The notes: generated from the sequence alone by a model not told the origin. A DNA stretch of 64,000 bases from Lelliottia amnigena (GCA_900635465.1 LR134135.1:682001-746000), one strand, 5' to 3'. Numbered from the stretch's first letter, positions 45,772 through 55,926 are shown. Numbers and translations are program-made.

Positions 45772-47196
45772 ATGAGCACAGAAATCAAAACTCAGGTCGT
45801 GGTACTTGGGGCAGGCCCAGCAGGTTACTCCGCAGCATTCCGCGCAGCGGATTTAGGTCTGGAAACCGTCATCGTAGAACGTTACAGCACCCTTGGTGGT
45901 GTTTGTCTGAACGTCGGCTGTATCCCTTCAAAAGCGCTGCTGCACGTTGCAAAAGTTATCGAAGAAGCCAAAGCGCTGGCTGATCACGGTATCGTCTTCG
46001 GCGAGCCGAAAACCGATATCGACAAGATTCGTACCTGGAAAGAAAAAGTTATCACCCAACTGACCGGCGGTCTGGCTGGTATGGCGAAAGGCCGTAAAGT
46101 GAAAGTGGTTAACGGTCTGGGTAAATTCACCGGGGCAAACACCCTGGAAGTTGAAGGCGAAAACGGCAAAACCGTGATCAACTTTGACAACGCGATCATC
46201 GCGGCGGGTTCCCGTCCGATTGAACTGCCGTTCATTCCACATGAAGATCCACGCGTGTGGGATTCCACCGATGCGCTGGAGCTGAAATCCGTACCTAAGC
46301 GTTTGCTGGTTATGGGTGGCGGTATCATCGGTCTGGAAATGGCGACCGTTTATCATGCGCTGGGTTCAGAGATTGACGTGGTTGAAATGTTCGACCAGGT
46401 TATCCCGGCTGCGGACAAAGACATCGTTAAAGTCTTCACCAAACGTATCAGCAAGAAATTCAACCTGATGCTGGAAACCAAAGTGACTGCCGTTGAAGCA
46501 AAAGAAGACGGTATTTACGTTTCCATGGAAGGCAAAAAAGCCCCTGGCGAAGCGCAGCGTTACGACGCGGTGCTGGTTGCTATCGGCCGTGTGCCGAACG
46601 GTAAGAACCTCGATGCGGGCGCAGCGGGCGTAGAAGTTGACGACCGTGGCTTTATCCGTGTGGACAAACAGCTGCGCACCAACGTGCCGCACATCTTTGC
46701 AATCGGCGACATCGTCGGTCAGCCAATGCTGGCGCACAAAGGTGTTCACGAAGGCCACGTTGCCGCTGAAGTTATCGCGGGCATGAAGCACTACTTCGAT
46801 CCGAAAGTGATCCCATCGATCGCGTACACCGAGCCAGAAGTTGCCTGGGTGGGTCTGACCGAGAAAGAAGCGAAAGAAAAAGGCATTAGCTACGAAACCG
46901 CCACCTTCCCGTGGGCTGCTTCTGGCCGTGCTATCGCTTCTGATTGCGCAGACGGCGTGACCAAACTGATCTTCGACAAAGAAACTCACCGTGTCATCGG
47001 TGGTGCGATTGTCGGCACCAACGGCGGCGAACTGCTGGGTGAAATCGGTCTGGCTATCGAAATGGGCTGTGACGCTGAAGACATCGCGCTGACCATCCAC
47101 GCGCACCCGACTCTGCACGAGTCAGTGGGCCTGGCGGCTGAAGTGTTTGAAGGTAGCATCACCGACCTGCCGAACGCGAAAGCCAAGAAGAAATAA
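45772..47196 (+). CDS. lpd: Dihydrolipoamide dehydrogenase Lpd (E3)
   Basis: FAD-dependent disulfide oxidoreductase shared by pyruvate dehydrogenase, 2-oxoglutarate dehydrogenase and the glycine cleavage system. It is 474 aa. The FAD fold begins VVVLGAGPAGYSAA, the redox pair is C45/C50 in GGVCLNVGC, the NAD fold is in MGGGIIGLEMA, and the C-terminal HAHPTLHE holds the His-Glu pair. Two adjacent ATGs occur; 45772 is chosen because the AGAGGT Shine-Dalgarno is too close to 45769 and the family starts MSTEIKTQ. Confidence 0.97.
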   Translation: MSTEIKTQVVVLGAGPAGYSAAFRAADLGLETVIVERYSTLGGVCLNVGCIPSKALLHVAKVIEEAKALADHGIVFGEPKTDIDKIRTWKEKVITQLTGGLAGMAKGRKVKVVNGLGKFTGANTLEVEGENGKTVINFDNAIIAAGSRPIELPFIPHEDPRVWDSTDALELKSVPKRLLVMGGGIIGLEMATVYHALGSEIDVVEMFDQVIPAADKDIVKVFTKRISKKFNLMLETKVTAVEAKEDGIYVSMEGKKAPGEAQRYDAVLVAIGRVPNGKNLDAGAAGVEVDDRGFIRVDKQLRTNVPHIFAIGDIVGQPMLAHKGVHEGHVAAEVIAGMKHYFDPKVIPSIAYTEPEVAWVGLTEKEAKEKGISYETATFPWAASGRAIASDCADGVTKLIFDKETHRVIGGAIVGTNGGELLGEIGLAIEMGCDAEDIALTIHAHPTLHESVGLAAEVFEGSITDLPNAKAKKK

Positions 47197-47212
47197 TCTT
47201 CTTGCAGCGATG

Positions 47213-47242
47213 AAAACGCCTCTCCGGAGGCGTTTTTTTTTT
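47213..47242 (+). terminator. Terminator after lpd
   Basis: ACGCCTC and GAGGCGT (ending 47233) form the stem around TCCG, with As before it and a run of about ten Ts after. Confidence 0.93.
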
Positions 47243-47391
47243 GCCTGAAAACTACCCGATTTAGTAGCTATTTCATTGATGTTTTTATTAAAAGTTTACC
47301 GTGATCTGCCGATAACTTTTTCACCATTGTGTGGCTAATGGCTGCGCGGTTATTAAGTTCTGGACTCTTTATTACACAAAAAGGAAAAAAA

Positions 47392-48122
47392 ATGTCTTTG
47401 AAAAAAGTGGCTGTGATTGGTTTAGTCGCGGCAGCGCTGACGTTGACAGGGTGCGGCGCGATGACTACCGCTGTGAAAAACGTAATCTGGAAGTGAAAAC
47501 CCAGATGAGCGAGACTATCTGGCTTGAGCCGTCCAGCGAGAAAACTGTTTATATTCAGGTAAAAAATACCTCTGATAAAGACATGAGTAACCTGCAAACG
47601 CTGCTGGCTAACGATCTGAGCGCGAAAGGGTATAAAGTGACCAACTCCCCAGAAAGTGCTTACTACTGGGTTCAGGCAAACGTGCTTAAAGCGAATAAAA
47701 TGGACCTGCGCGAGACTCAGGGCTACCTGAAAACCGGCTACGAAGGTGCTGCGGTCGGTGCTGCGCTGGGTGCAGGGATCACGGCCTACAACAGCAGTTC
47801 TTCCGGTGCTGCACTGGGTGTGGGTCTGGCCGCAGGTCTGATTGGCATGGCTGCAGATGCAATGGTTGAAGACGTGAACTATACCATGGTGACTGACCTG
47901 CAGATTTCTGAGCGTAGCAAAGCGAAGGTGACAACCGACAATATCGCCGCCCTGCGTCAAGGCACCTCTGGTGTGAAATTGCAGACCAGCTCTGAACAAG
48001 GCGATCGCGCGAAATATCAAACGCGTGTTGTTTCAAACGCGAACAAAGTGAACTTGAAGTTCGAAGAAGCGAAGCCGGTTCTGGAAGCTCAACTGGCGAA
48101 ATCCGTCGCTAACATTCTGTAA
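47392..48122 (+). CDS. TraT-like outer-membrane lipoprotein, with one apparent frameshift
   Basis: Close homologue of the plasmid surface-exclusion and serum-resistance lipoprotein TraT. The ATG at 47392 opens a lipoprotein signal with lipobox LTGC (C21), then GAMTTAVK. The A-run at 47476-47480 has five As where the family [13 protein letters not shown] needs six. Restoring it gives 243 aa, the TraT length. The body then matches TraT motif by motif: [41 protein letters not shown] segment, and [21 protein letters not shown]. No transfer genes are nearby. It is bounded by terminators and so likely has its own promoter, which I could not define. Confidence 0.9.
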
Positions 48123-48132
48123 TCACCGTTGC

Positions 48133-48167
48133 TGTTTGCCGGGACACCTTGGTTGACCCGGCAAACA
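48133..48167. terminator. Bidirectional hairpin between traT-like and DUF2950 genes
   Basis: TGTTTGCCGGG (48133-48143) pairs with CCCGGCAAACA (48157-48167). It lies between convergent genes. No long T-run is present. Confidence 0.7.
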
Positions 48168-48187
48168 CAATTCCTCCCCCGCGTTAT

Positions 48188-48982
48188 CTAGGGTGTCACA
48201 AGCTGCCAGTTTTTATCCTGAGGGTACGCAGCTGTCGCCTCTGCTCTTTGCTGCGTTTCCTCACCCAGATTGGCCTGATAAACGTTGTCATCCTGGTTAA
48301 TCACAAAACTCATCACCCCTGTCTGACCGTAGCTGACGGGCCAGGCGATCATCGCAAAACCGTTGTTGTTGTCAGGTAAAATGCGAAACCGATAGCCGTG
48401 ATAGCCCGTGCCCGGCACCTGTGGGCTAAACGCGGGGCCAAGCGGGCTGGGCGCTTCGCCAGGGGCGGCAGGCCAGTAAAGGCCATCTTTCTTTCCTTCT
48501 GAACTGATAATTTTCTGCGCAAAGGTTTGGTTGAGCGCGTAATAGCTTTGCTGGGCATCAACGTAAGCATGAAGCGCTTCGATAGCGGCCAGCTCGTTGC
48601 GACCAATCTCACGCGTCAGGATCTCATCGGCCGCCTTGCGCATATCAAACTGCCAGCCGGATGCCCCTTTCACGACGGGGATAGGCAATTGCCAGTTGCT
48701 GTCGCCCACCACCAGATGCGCGATATCGCCCGCAATGACCGTCGAGTGGCTTACCTTCCAGTCGCGTACAAAACGGTCCACGGCGTCTGGGTCGACCCCT
48801 TCAGGCGGCAAGAAATTGCGCCAGTCATCCCCAAGCAAGTTCTTCATTTCGCGTTCATTTTGCTCGCTGATGGCTTTTGCCAATGCGTCGGTCGCCTGCT
48901 CGGGTGTGCTGAAGTGCTGTTGTGCGATCGCAAAAGTGGAAACCATCAACAGTATCATTCCACCGAGTATTTTCTTTTTCAT
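48188..48982 (-). CDS. DUF2950 family secreted protein
   Basis: Protein of 264 aa from the ATG at 48982, with AAGGGA upstream. A signal peptide is evident (MKKKILGGMILLMVSTFAIA, residues 1-20), so it is exported. The rest carries DUF2950-like features: ATDALAKAI, LLGDDWRNFLPP, and the C-terminal YHGYRFRILPDNNNGFAMIAWP. The frame is open upstream by 51 codons but overlaps the DUF3300 gene and is not signal-like. The start is 10 bases after the DUF3300 stop, so the two are probably one operon. No function is known to me; co-occurrence with DUF3300 suggests a shared envelope role. Confidence 0.82.
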   Translation of the reverse strand: MKKKILGGMILLMVSTFAIAQQHFSTPEQATDALAKAISEQNEREMKNLLGDDWRNFLPPEGVDPDAVDRFVRDWKVSHSTVIAGDIAHLVVGDSNWQLPIPVVKGASGWQFDMRKAADEILTREIGRNELAAIEALHAYVDAQQSYYALNQTFAQKIISSEGKKDGLYWPAAPGEAPSPLGPAFSPQVPGTGYHGYRFRILPDNNNGFAMIAWPVSYGQTGVMSFVINQDDNVYQANLGEETQQRAEATAAYPQDKNWQLVTP

Positions 48983-48992
48983 GTCGATTCCC

Positions 48993-50546
48993 TTAGCGAT
49001 GACGAAGTTCACGATGTTCAGTCCGGCCAGCAGGCATTTGTCTCGCCGGTTGATGGGGGCGGGATGCCATTTGCCGGCTTTGCGATCCGCGCTGCTGTTG
49101 CGACTGCCAGTTCCCTGAGCGACTATCGTTTCCACTTAAGGCATTCGCGCGAGGTTGCGTGTTTCGCTGCTGGAGGGTTGGCGAAACACGTTTTTCCTGA
49201 CGCTGAGAAGTTGTCTGACGATTCTCACGCTGCACTTTATTGGCCGCTCTTTGCGTGGTCTGGGGTTTGGTGTTGTCGTACCCGCGATAATTATTGCGCT
49301 GTGAAATCTGTTTGAGCTGAGCGCTCGACGCCTGACGCTGCGCATCTTTTGTCGCAGGGCGCTGCGTTTGAGATAGTGTTTTGCCCGTCGATTGTTGTAC
49401 CTGGGCCAGCGCCGCCTGCCGTTGGCTATCGCGATTCGCCGGTTTTTGCTGTGTGGTGCTCAAACCTGTCGCCGTGTTGGTGGGATGGAAACGGTTATTG
49501 AGCGGGGTGGTCGGATAGGGCACACCGTCACGATAGGCCGGGTTATGCTGCCAGTTGCGATGGGCGTCTGTTAAACGATCCCCGCTGATTTTATTGAAGT
49601 TATCGACGTTGATATTGATGTTGTTATTGCCGTTACGGTTATAACCGCCGTTTCGGTCGTAATCGTTATCGTGGTGGTGATGATCCCAGTCATCGTCGTC
49701 ATCCCAGTCGATATTGCTGAAAATCGCGTAGGTTGTTGCTACTCCCAGGCTGAAGCCCAGGCCTTTCACCAGGCTATCCGTAAATTGCTCACCGGGTGAT
49801 GGCGGCAGGTAGACCGGCGGATAGCTGGCGTTGGGCCAGGTCCCGTAGACCGTGGCGGGATTATACGTCGGGACGTACACCACCTGTGGATCGGCGGATT
49901 CGATCTTGATCATCGTGGGATTGGTTGCCGCCACGGTCGCGTTTGAAGTGGCATTGGCAGTCTGAGCGGGTTCCTTTTTCTTTTCGGTCGTTACCGTTTG
50001 CTGCGGCGTCGATTGCAGCGCACCTGTCTGCTGCGCCAGCAAACGTAAGCGTTGCACAGAATCCATCACGTCTTTGGGCTGTGCGAGGAATGCGTCGCCG
50101 AGATTCTGGACCCATGGCGGGTTTTCACCCATCAGCGACATCAGCTGTGGAAAGGCGACCAGCGATTTGACGCTCGGATCCCACGGTTGGCCACTCACCG
50201 CCTGAATAGCCGCATCACCCTGCATTTTGGGATTATCCTGCGACCACTGTGCGGCCTGGATGACGTTCGCCGGATACGTGGATGCCATAAGGATTTGCGA
50301 CAGCAGCGCGTCAGGATACAGTGCGATAGGGGCGGTCCACTGATCGATTTGCGCGGCGGTGTAGGTTGGTGCAACGACTGCTACGGGGGGCTGGGCCACG
50401 GGTTGTGGCGCTGCGGGTGGCGTCGCTGCTGACGGCGTGGATACGCTCTCCGGCGCGCGGCTTTTCACAAACATGACGCCGGACGCGGCTAACAGCCCGG
50501 CACTGCATAACAGCACAATCAGGTGTGGCTTAAAGGGCAACTTCAT
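48993..50546 (-). CDS. yacH: DUF3300 family envelope protein (YacH-like)
   Basis: Protein of 517 aa from the ATG at 50546 (MKLPFKPHLIVLLCSAGLLAAS, a signal or anchor segment). A Pro/Ala-rich linker precedes the DUF3300 domain (WTAPIALYPDALLSQILMASTYP through VVYVPTYNPATVYG). Around residues 275-300 is an Asp/His-rich stretch (WDDDDDWDHHHHDNDYD) that looks able to bind metal. The last 170 residues are Gln/Arg/Ser-rich, low complexity and basic. E. coli YacH lies at the same place beside acnB and is of unknown function. It is followed by the DUF2950 gene after 10 bases. Confidence 0.82.
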   Translation of the reverse strand: MKLPFKPHLIVLLCSAGLLAASGVMFVKSRAPESVSTPSAATPPAAPQPVAQPPVAVVAPTYTAAQIDQWTAPIALYPDALLSQILMASTYPANVIQAAQWSQDNPKMQGDAAIQAVSGQPWDPSVKSLVAFPQLMSLMGENPPWVQNLGDAFLAQPKDVMDSVQRLRLLAQQTGALQSTPQQTVTTEKKKEPAQTANATSNATVAATNPTMIKIESADPQVVYVPTYNPATVYGTWPNASYPPVYLPPSPGEQFTDSLVKGLGFSLGVATTYAIFSNIDWDDDDDWDHHHHDNDYDRNGGYNRNGNNNININVDNFNKISGDRLTDAHRNWQHNPAYRDGVPYPTTPLNNRFHPTNTATGLSTTQQKPANRDSQRQAALAQVQQSTGKTLSQTQRPATKDAQRQASSAQLKQISQRNNYRGYDNTKPQTTQRAANKVQRENRQTTSQRQEKRVSPTLQQRNTQPRANALSGNDSRSGNWQSQQQRGSQSRQMASRPHQPARQMPAGRTEHRELRHR

Positions 50547-50961
50547 AGTGTGACTCCAGCGTAAGCAGTGTCGATTGGCGTTCTTGTTGCCGCGAGTATA
50601 TTCACCCGTGTTTTTGCGTTTTGACGAATCTTGGGAAACCACCCGAAGTGTACGGATAAAGAGTGTGAGCATTTATTACACAAATTATACGTGATAGATA
50701 AAACGGCGTTTGAATTTCAAAAGGCAAGTTTTACCTCTGAAAATTGTCCTCTCTCCCCGCTATACCATCCTTAACGATTCAGCAAATTATTTAATGTTGC
50801 TTTTTTGTAAACACATTAACACTGTGCAGAAATCCTGCTATGCTGCCCGACGCGGTATCGGGCATTTACCCTACAAACTGCTGTCTCACAGGAGCGTGAA
50901 GATAAGCCTGGATACACAACGTGTATGCCGCATTATGATAATGAGAGCGAGGAGAACCGTC
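50547..50961. other. yacH-acnB divergent intergenic region
   Basis: 415 bases that hold the acnB promoter and a long leader. The frame of acnB is open upstream to 50710, but these codons are not conserved in AcnB and the stretch overlaps the promoter, so I treat it as non-coding. Confidence 0.7.
50816..50844 (+). promoter_or_regulatory. acnB promoter
   Basis: TTAACA (50816-50821) and TATGCT (50839-50844) with an exact 17-bp spacer, 118 bases upstream of the GTG start. Confidence 0.6.
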
Positions 50962-53559
50962 GTGCTAGAAGAATACCGTAAGCACGTAGCAGAACGTGCC
51001 GCCGAGGGAATTGTACCGAAACCTTTAGATGCAACCCAAATGGCCGCGCTCGTCGAGCTGCTGAAGAATCCGCCTGCGGGCGAAGAAGAATTCCTGTTAG
51101 ATTTGCTGATCAACCGTGTACCGCCTGGCGTAGATGAAGCAGCCTACGTGAAAGCCGGTTTTCTTGCTGCGATTGCGAAAAGCGAAGCAACCTCCCCACT
51201 GGTCACCCCTGAAAAAGCGATTGAACTGCTCGGCACCATGCAGGGCGGCTATAACATTCATCCGCTGATTGACGCGCTGGAAAGTGAAACGCTGGCACCG
51301 ATTGCCGCCAAAGCGCTTTCCCAAACGTTGCTGATGTTCGACAACTTCTACGACGTTGAAGAAAAAGCGAAAGCGGGTAACCGCTACGCAAAACAGGTTA
51401 TGCAGTCATGGGCTGATGCTGAATGGTTCCTGAACCGTCCAGCGCTGGCAGAAAAAATGACCGTCACCGTATTCAAAGTGACTGGCGAAACGAACACTGA
51501 TGATCTGTCTCCAGCACCGGATGCCTGGTCTCGCCCGGATATCCCTCTGCACGCCCTGGCAATGCTGAAAAATGCCCGCGAAGGGATTGTGCCGGATCAG
51601 CCTGGTGCGGTTGGGCCGATCGCGCAAATTGAAGAGTTAGCCAAAAAAGGTTTCCCGCTGGCCTACGTCGGTGACGTCGTCGGAACCGGTTCTTCACGTA
51701 AATCTGCGACCAACTCCGTGCTGTGGTTCATGGGCGATGATATCCCTCATGTCCCGAACAAGCGCGGCGGCGGCCTGTGCCTCGGCGGCAAAATTGCCCC
51801 TATCTTTTTTAACACCATGGAAGATGCAGGCGCACTGCCAATCGAGGTAGACGTTAATAACCTGAACATGGGCGACGTGATTGACGTTTACCCGTTCAAA
51901 GGCGAAGTGCGTAACCACGAAACCAACGAATTGCTGGCTACGTTTGAACTGAAAACCGACGTTCTGGTCGATGAAGTTCGTGCAGGTGGTCGTATTCCGC
52001 TGATCATCGGCCGTGGCCTGACGACCAAAGCGCGCGAAGCCTTGGGTCTGCCGCATAGCGACATTTTCCGTCAGGCGAAAGACGTGGCGGAAAGCGATCG
52101 CGGCTATTCTCTGGCGCAAAAAATGGTGGGTCGCGCCTGTGGCGTGACGGGCGTGCGTCCTGGTGCTTACTGCGAGCCGAAGATGACGTCTGTGGGTTCT
52201 CAGGACACCACCGGCCCGATGACCCGTGATGAGCTGAAAGATCTGGCGTGCCTGGGCTTCTCTTCCGATCTGGTCATGCAGTCGTTCTGTCATACGGCTG
52301 CGTATCCAAAACCGGTCGATGTGACCACGCACCACACGCTGCCTGACTTCATCATGAACCGTGGCGGCGTCTCACTGCGCCCTGGCGATGGTGTTATCCA
52401 CTCGTGGCTGAACCGTATGCTGCTGCCGGATACCGTCGGCACCGGCGGTGACTCCCATACCCGTTTCCCGATTGGCATCTCCTTCCCGGCGGGTTCTGGT
52501 CTGGTGGCGTTTGCGGCCGCAACGGGCGTGATGCCGTTGGATATGCCGGAATCCGTTCTGGTGCGCTTTAAAGGCAAAATGCAGCCGGGCATTACGCTGC
52601 GCGATCTGGTGCATGCGATCCCGCTGTATGCGATCAAACAGGGTCTGTTGACCGTTGAGAAGAAAGGCAAAATCAATATCTTCTCTGGCCGTATCCTTGA
52701 GATTGAAGGCCTGCCAGATCTGAAAGTGGAGCAGGCGTTCGAACTGACCGATGCTTCCGCTGAGCGTTCTGCTGCGGGCTGTACCATCAAGCTCAATCAG
52801 GAACCGATTATTGAGTATCTCACCTCAAATATCGTGCTGCTGAAGTGGATGATCGCAGAAGGCTACGGCGATCGTCGTACGCTGGAGCGTCGCGTCCAGG
52901 GCATGGAGAAATGGCTGGCGGATCCGCAGCTGCTCGAAGCCGATGCTGATGCAGAATATGCCGCAGTGATCGACATCGATCTGGCGGATATCAAAGAGCC
53001 AATCCTGTGCGCACCAAACGATCCTGATGACGCGCGTCCGCTGTCTGCCGTGCAAGGAGAAAAGATCGACGAAGTGTTTATCGGTTCCTGCATGACCAAC
53101 ATCGGCCACTTCCGCGCTGCTGGTAAGCTGTTGGATACGCATAAAGGCCAGCTGCCAACGCGTCTGTGGGTGGCTCCGCCAACCCGTATGGATGCCGCAC
53201 AGCTGACCGAAGAAGGCTACTACAGCGTGTTTGGTAAGAGCGGTGCGCGTATCGAAATCCCTGGCTGCTCTCTGTGTATGGGCAACCAGGCGCGTGTCGC
53301 TGACGGTGCAACGGTGGTTTCTACGTCGACCCGTAACTTCCCGAACCGTTTAGGGACGGGCGCGAACGTCTTCCTGGCCTCTGCGGAACTGGCGGCGGTA
53401 GCGGCGCTGATTGGCAAACTGCCAACGCCGGAAGAGTACCAGACCTTCGTGGCGCAGGTAGATAAGACGGCGGTGGATACCTACCGTTATCTGAACTTCG
53501 ATAAGCTCTCTCAGTACACCGAGAAAGCGGACGGCGTGATTTTCCAGACGGCAGTATAA
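50962..53559 (+). CDS. acnB: Aconitate hydratase B / 2-methylisocitrate dehydratase AcnB
   Basis: Main TCA-cycle aconitase, a [4Fe-4S] enzyme; in E. coli the apoprotein also binds mRNA. It is 865 aa from the GTG at 50962 ([16 protein letters not shown]), the E. coli start and length, with GAGGAGA upstream. The cluster cysteines are in [10 protein letters not shown] and CSLCMGNQ (C710, C769 and C772 by E. coli numbering). The HEAT-like N-terminal domain, then the swivel domain, then domains 1-3, is the B-type order. A terminator follows. Confidence 0.97.
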   Translation: MLEEYRKHVAERAAEGIVPKPLDATQMAALVELLKNPPAGEEEFLLDLLINRVPPGVDEAAYVKAGFLAAIAKSEATSPLVTPEKAIELLGTMQGGYNIHPLIDALESETLAPIAAKALSQTLLMFDNFYDVEEKAKAGNRYAKQVMQSWADAEWFLNRPALAEKMTVTVFKVTGETNTDDLSPAPDAWSRPDIPLHALAMLKNAREGIVPDQPGAVGPIAQIEELAKKGFPLAYVGDVVGTGSSRKSATNSVLWFMGDDIPHVPNKRGGGLCLGGKIAPIFFNTMEDAGALPIEVDVNNLNMGDVIDVYPFKGEVRNHETNELLATFELKTDVLVDEVRAGGRIPLIIGRGLTTKAREALGLPHSDIFRQAKDVAESDRGYSLAQKMVGRACGVTGVRPGAYCEPKMTSVGSQDTTGPMTRDELKDLACLGFSSDLVMQSFCHTAAYPKPVDVTTHHTLPDFIMNRGGVSLRPGDGVIHSWLNRMLLPDTVGTGGDSHTRFPIGISFPAGSGLVAFAAATGVMPLDMPESVLVRFKGKMQPGITLRDLVHAIPLYAIKQGLLTVEKKGKINIFSGRILEIEGLPDLKVEQAFELTDASAERSAAGCTIKLNQEPIIEYLTSNIVLLKWMIAEGYGDRRTLERRVQGMEKWLADPQLLEADADAEYAAVIDIDLADIKEPILCAPNDPDDARPLSAVQGEKIDEVFIGSCMTNIGHFRAAGKLLDTHKGQLPTRLWVAPPTRMDAAQLTEEGYYSVFGKSGARIEIPGCSLCMGNQARVADGATVVSTSTRNFPNRLGTGANVFLASAELAAVAALIGKLPTPEEYQTFVAQVDKTAVDTYRYLNFDKLSQYTEKADGVIFQTAV

Positions 53560-53565
53560 ACAGCA

Positions 53566-53589
53566 AAACCGTCTCTTCGCAGACGGTTT
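53566..53589 (+). terminator. Terminator-like hairpin after acnB
   Basis: AAACCGTCT (53566-53574) pairs perfectly with AGACGGTTT (53581-53589) around CTTCGC. The T-run is short. Confidence 0.75.
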
Positions 53590-53600
53590 AAATGTTTGAA

Positions 53601-53636
53601 CCCTCTCCCATGAGAGAGGGCAGAGGTGAGGGCATC
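53601..53636. repeat. REP-like palindromic element
   Basis: CCCTCTC (53601-53607) pairs with GAGAGGG (53614-53620), followed by CAGAGGTGAGGGCATCAG. Read on the minus strand this is CTGATGCCCTCACC... followed by the CTCTCCC hairpin, the same unit found twice between cueO and gcd. Confidence 0.7.
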
Positions 53637-53749
53637 AGACCGCAACGTCGTGCTCTCACCTTTTTATTTTCATTCCTCCCGCGCGTTCCGCTTTTTTTCT
53701 TCCTCTCTGCTGCGATAATTACGCTATTGGCTTTGCAGAGGAAAATACG

Positions 53750-54112
53750 ATGGATTACGAATTCTTACGCGATATCACCGGTGTGGTGAAAGTGCGTATG
53801 TCGATGGGCCACGAAGTGGTCGGGCACTGGTTTAACGAAGAGGTCAAAGAAAACCTCGCGTTGCTCGATGAAGTGGAACAAGCGGCACGCACGATAAAAG
53901 GCAGCGAGCGATCCTGGCAGCGTATTGGACACGAATACACCTTATGGATGGACGGTGAAGAAGTCATGGTGCGCGCCAACCAGATGGAAATCTCGGGCGA
54001 CGAAATGGAAGAGGGTATGAGCTATTACGATGAAGAGAGTTTCTCGCTGTGCGGCGTTGAGGACTTTTTACAGGTCGTGAAAGCCTACCGTGAGTTTATG
54101 CAACAGAAGTGA
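53750..54112 (+). CDS. yacL: UPF0231 family protein YacL
   Basis: Small acidic protein of 120 aa, the E. coli YacL length, nearly identical along its length ([20 protein letters not shown] at the start). There are no membrane segments or recognisable catalytic motifs. It lies between acnB and speD in the E. coli order. Function is unknown. Confidence 0.93.
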   Translation: MDYEFLRDITGVVKVRMSMGHEVVGHWFNEEVKENLALLDEVEQAARTIKGSERSWQRIGHEYTLWMDGEEVMVRANQMEISGDEMEEGMSYYDEESFSLCGVEDFLQVVKAYREFMQQK

Positions 54113-54118
54113 TCCACC

Positions 54119-54134
54119 GGAGCATCCTTGCTCC
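54119..54134. terminator. Weak hairpin between yacL and speD
   Basis: GGAGCA (54119-54124) pairs with TGCTCC (54129-54134) around TCCT between convergent genes. There is a short T-run after it on the plus strand (GTGTTTTAC). Confidence 0.45.
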
Positions 54135-54143
54135 TGGCGTGTT

Positions 54144-54938
54144 TTACACGGCCGGAATATTGCGGCCGTAGTAGATTTCGCGCATCTCTTTCCAGAGCAG
54201 GTCGGTGATGACCTTTCGCTCTTCTTCGCTTAAGTCTTCTGGCTGGGTATGGAACATGTAGTGCTTAAGGTCAAACTCCTTAAGCAACATCTTGGTGTGG
54301 AAAATATTTTCCTGATACACGTTCACGTCCATCATGTCGTACAGCCCCTTCATGTCTTCAGACATAAAGTTCTGAATCGAGTTAATTTCATGATCGATAA
54401 AATACTTCATGCCATTGATGTCACGGGTAAAACCGCGCACGCGATAATCAATCGTCACGATATCGGATTCAAGCTGGTGGATAAGATAATTCAGCGCATT
54501 GAGTGGTGAAATCACACCGCAGGTCGACACTTCGATATCGGCGCGGAAAGTGCACAGCCCGGCTTCCGGGTGGCTCTCTGGATAGGTATGCACGCAGATG
54601 TGGCTTTTGTCGAGATGGGCCACCACCGCTTCTGGCAGAGGGCCTGGATGTTCGGTCGGATCGATAAGCTGTGGATCCACAGGCTCTTCGCTCACCAGAA
54701 TCGTGACGCTCGCGCCCTGCGGCTCATAGTCCTGACGCGCAATGTTTAGAATATTGGCTCCGATGATGGAGCAGGTTTCTGACAGAATTTCGGTCAGACG
54801 GTTGGCATTGTAGAGTTCATCGATATAGGCGATATAACCATCGCGCTCTTCTGCGGTTTTAACGTAGCAGATATCGTAAATACAAAAACTCAGGCTTTTC
54901 GTCAGATTGTTAAAGCCATGCAGTTTCAGTTTTTTCAA
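54144..54938 (-). CDS. speD: S-adenosylmethionine decarboxylase proenzyme SpeD
   Basis: Pyruvoyl enzyme that decarboxylates SAM to provide the aminopropyl group for spermidine. It is 264 aa, the E. coli length. Self-cleavage is expected between K111 and S112 in [13 protein letters not shown], where S112 becomes the pyruvoyl group. It is downstream of speE on the minus strand with a one-base gap, so speED is an operon. Confidence 0.96.
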   Translation of the reverse strand: MKKLKLHGFNNLTKSLSFCIYDICYVKTAEERDGYIAYIDELYNANRLTEILSETCSIIGANILNIARQDYEPQGASVTILVSEEPVDPQLIDPTEHPGPLPEAVVAHLDKSHICVHTYPESHPEAGLCTFRADIEVSTCGVISPLNALNYLIHQLESDIVTIDYRVRGFTRDINGMKYFIDHEINSIQNFMSEDMKGLYDMMDVNVYQENIFHTKMLLKEFDLKHYMFHTQPEDLSEEERKVITDLLWKEMREIYYGRNIPAV

Positions 54939-54939
54939 T

Positions 54940-55809
54940 TTAGCTCACCTCCTTAGAGGACAGTGCGTCTTGCAAATATTGCGGCAAGGCGAACGCTGCC
55001 GTGTGGACGGCCGGATTGTAGTAACGGCATTTCAGGTGGGTCTGATGAAAGCGTGCAGCAATGATCTCGGTGGAGAGATGGCGTAAAACGTCGTTATCCG
55101 TCGCCCACGCGAAGGTCATAATCCCGCCGTAATAGGTAGGAATCGCAGCCTGATAGAAACTGACATCACCGAAGTAATGGCTCAGTTTACGATGACTGTC
55201 GATCGCTTCGTCCTGTTGCAGGAAGCAGACGCCGTTCTGGGCAACGAAAATCCCGCCAGGGTTCAGGCAGCGTTTGCAGCCTTCGTAGAATGACGAGGTG
55301 AAGAGCGTGGCGCCAGGGCCAATCGGATCGGTGCAATCGGAGATGATCACGTCAAACGTTTGATTGGTCTGATTCACAAAGTTGACGCCGTCGTCGATCA
55401 CCAGCGTAAAGCGCGGATCGTCATAGCTGCCAGCGTTGTGATTGGGCAGGTACTGGCGGCAGAACGAGACGACACCGGCGTCGATTTCCACCATCGTGAT
55501 CGTTTCGATAGATTTATGGCGAGACACTTCACGCAGCATTGCGCCGTCGCCACCGCCGATAATCAGCACATGTTTTGCGTGTCCGTGCGCCAGTAATGGC
55601 ACATGGGTCATCATTTCATGATAAATAAACTCATCACGTTCGGTCGTTTGCACTACGCCATCCAGCGCCATCACGCGCCCAAATGCAGCGTTCTCGAAAA
55701 TGATCAAATCCTGATGATCGGTTTTCTCGTGATAGAGCACGTTATCCACGGCAAAGTACTGACCAAACTGGTCATGCAGCGTTTCGTGCCACACTGTTTT
55801 ATCGGTCAT
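54940..55809 (-). CDS. speE: Spermidine synthase SpeE
   Basis: Aminopropyltransferase that makes spermidine from putrescine and decarboxylated SAM. It is 289 aa (288 in E. coli). The SAM-type binding motif [10 protein letters not shown] and the active-site DCTDPIGPG are intact. It is first in speED. yacC lies 117 bases upstream on the same strand. Confidence 0.96.
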   Translation of the reverse strand: MTDKTVWHETLHDQFGQYFAVDNVLYHEKTDHQDLIIFENAAFGRVMALDGVVQTTERDEFIYHEMMTHVPLLAHGHAKHVLIIGGGDGAMLREVSRHKSIETITMVEIDAGVVSFCRQYLPNHNAGSYDDPRFTLVIDDGVNFVNQTNQTFDVIISDCTDPIGPGATLFTSSFYEGCKRCLNPGGIFVAQNGVCFLQQDEAIDSHRKLSHYFGDVSFYQAAIPTYYGGIMTFAWATDNDVLRHLSTEIIAARFHQTHLKCRYYNPAVHTAAFALPQYLQDALSSKEVS

Positions 55810-55926
55810 GAGCTGAACCCTCCTTTGTTAATATCTATTACACCCACGCAATATGGGCGCAACATCATAGCGAACAAGAACCGCGCAAGCACGGCCATTA
55901 TTTCAACAAAGGGGCGTCCGGGAAGA

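Noticed and set aside
50710..50961. 84-codon upstream extension of acnB
   Set aside because: AcnB of relatives starts MLEEYRK. The extension overlaps a good promoter (50816-50844), and the GTG at 50962 has a strong Shine-Dalgarno.
55810..55926. C-terminal extension of YacC (residues after VAKNAKRW)
   Set aside because: It results from a missing base in an A-run. The corrected frame ends at 55927 at the family length.
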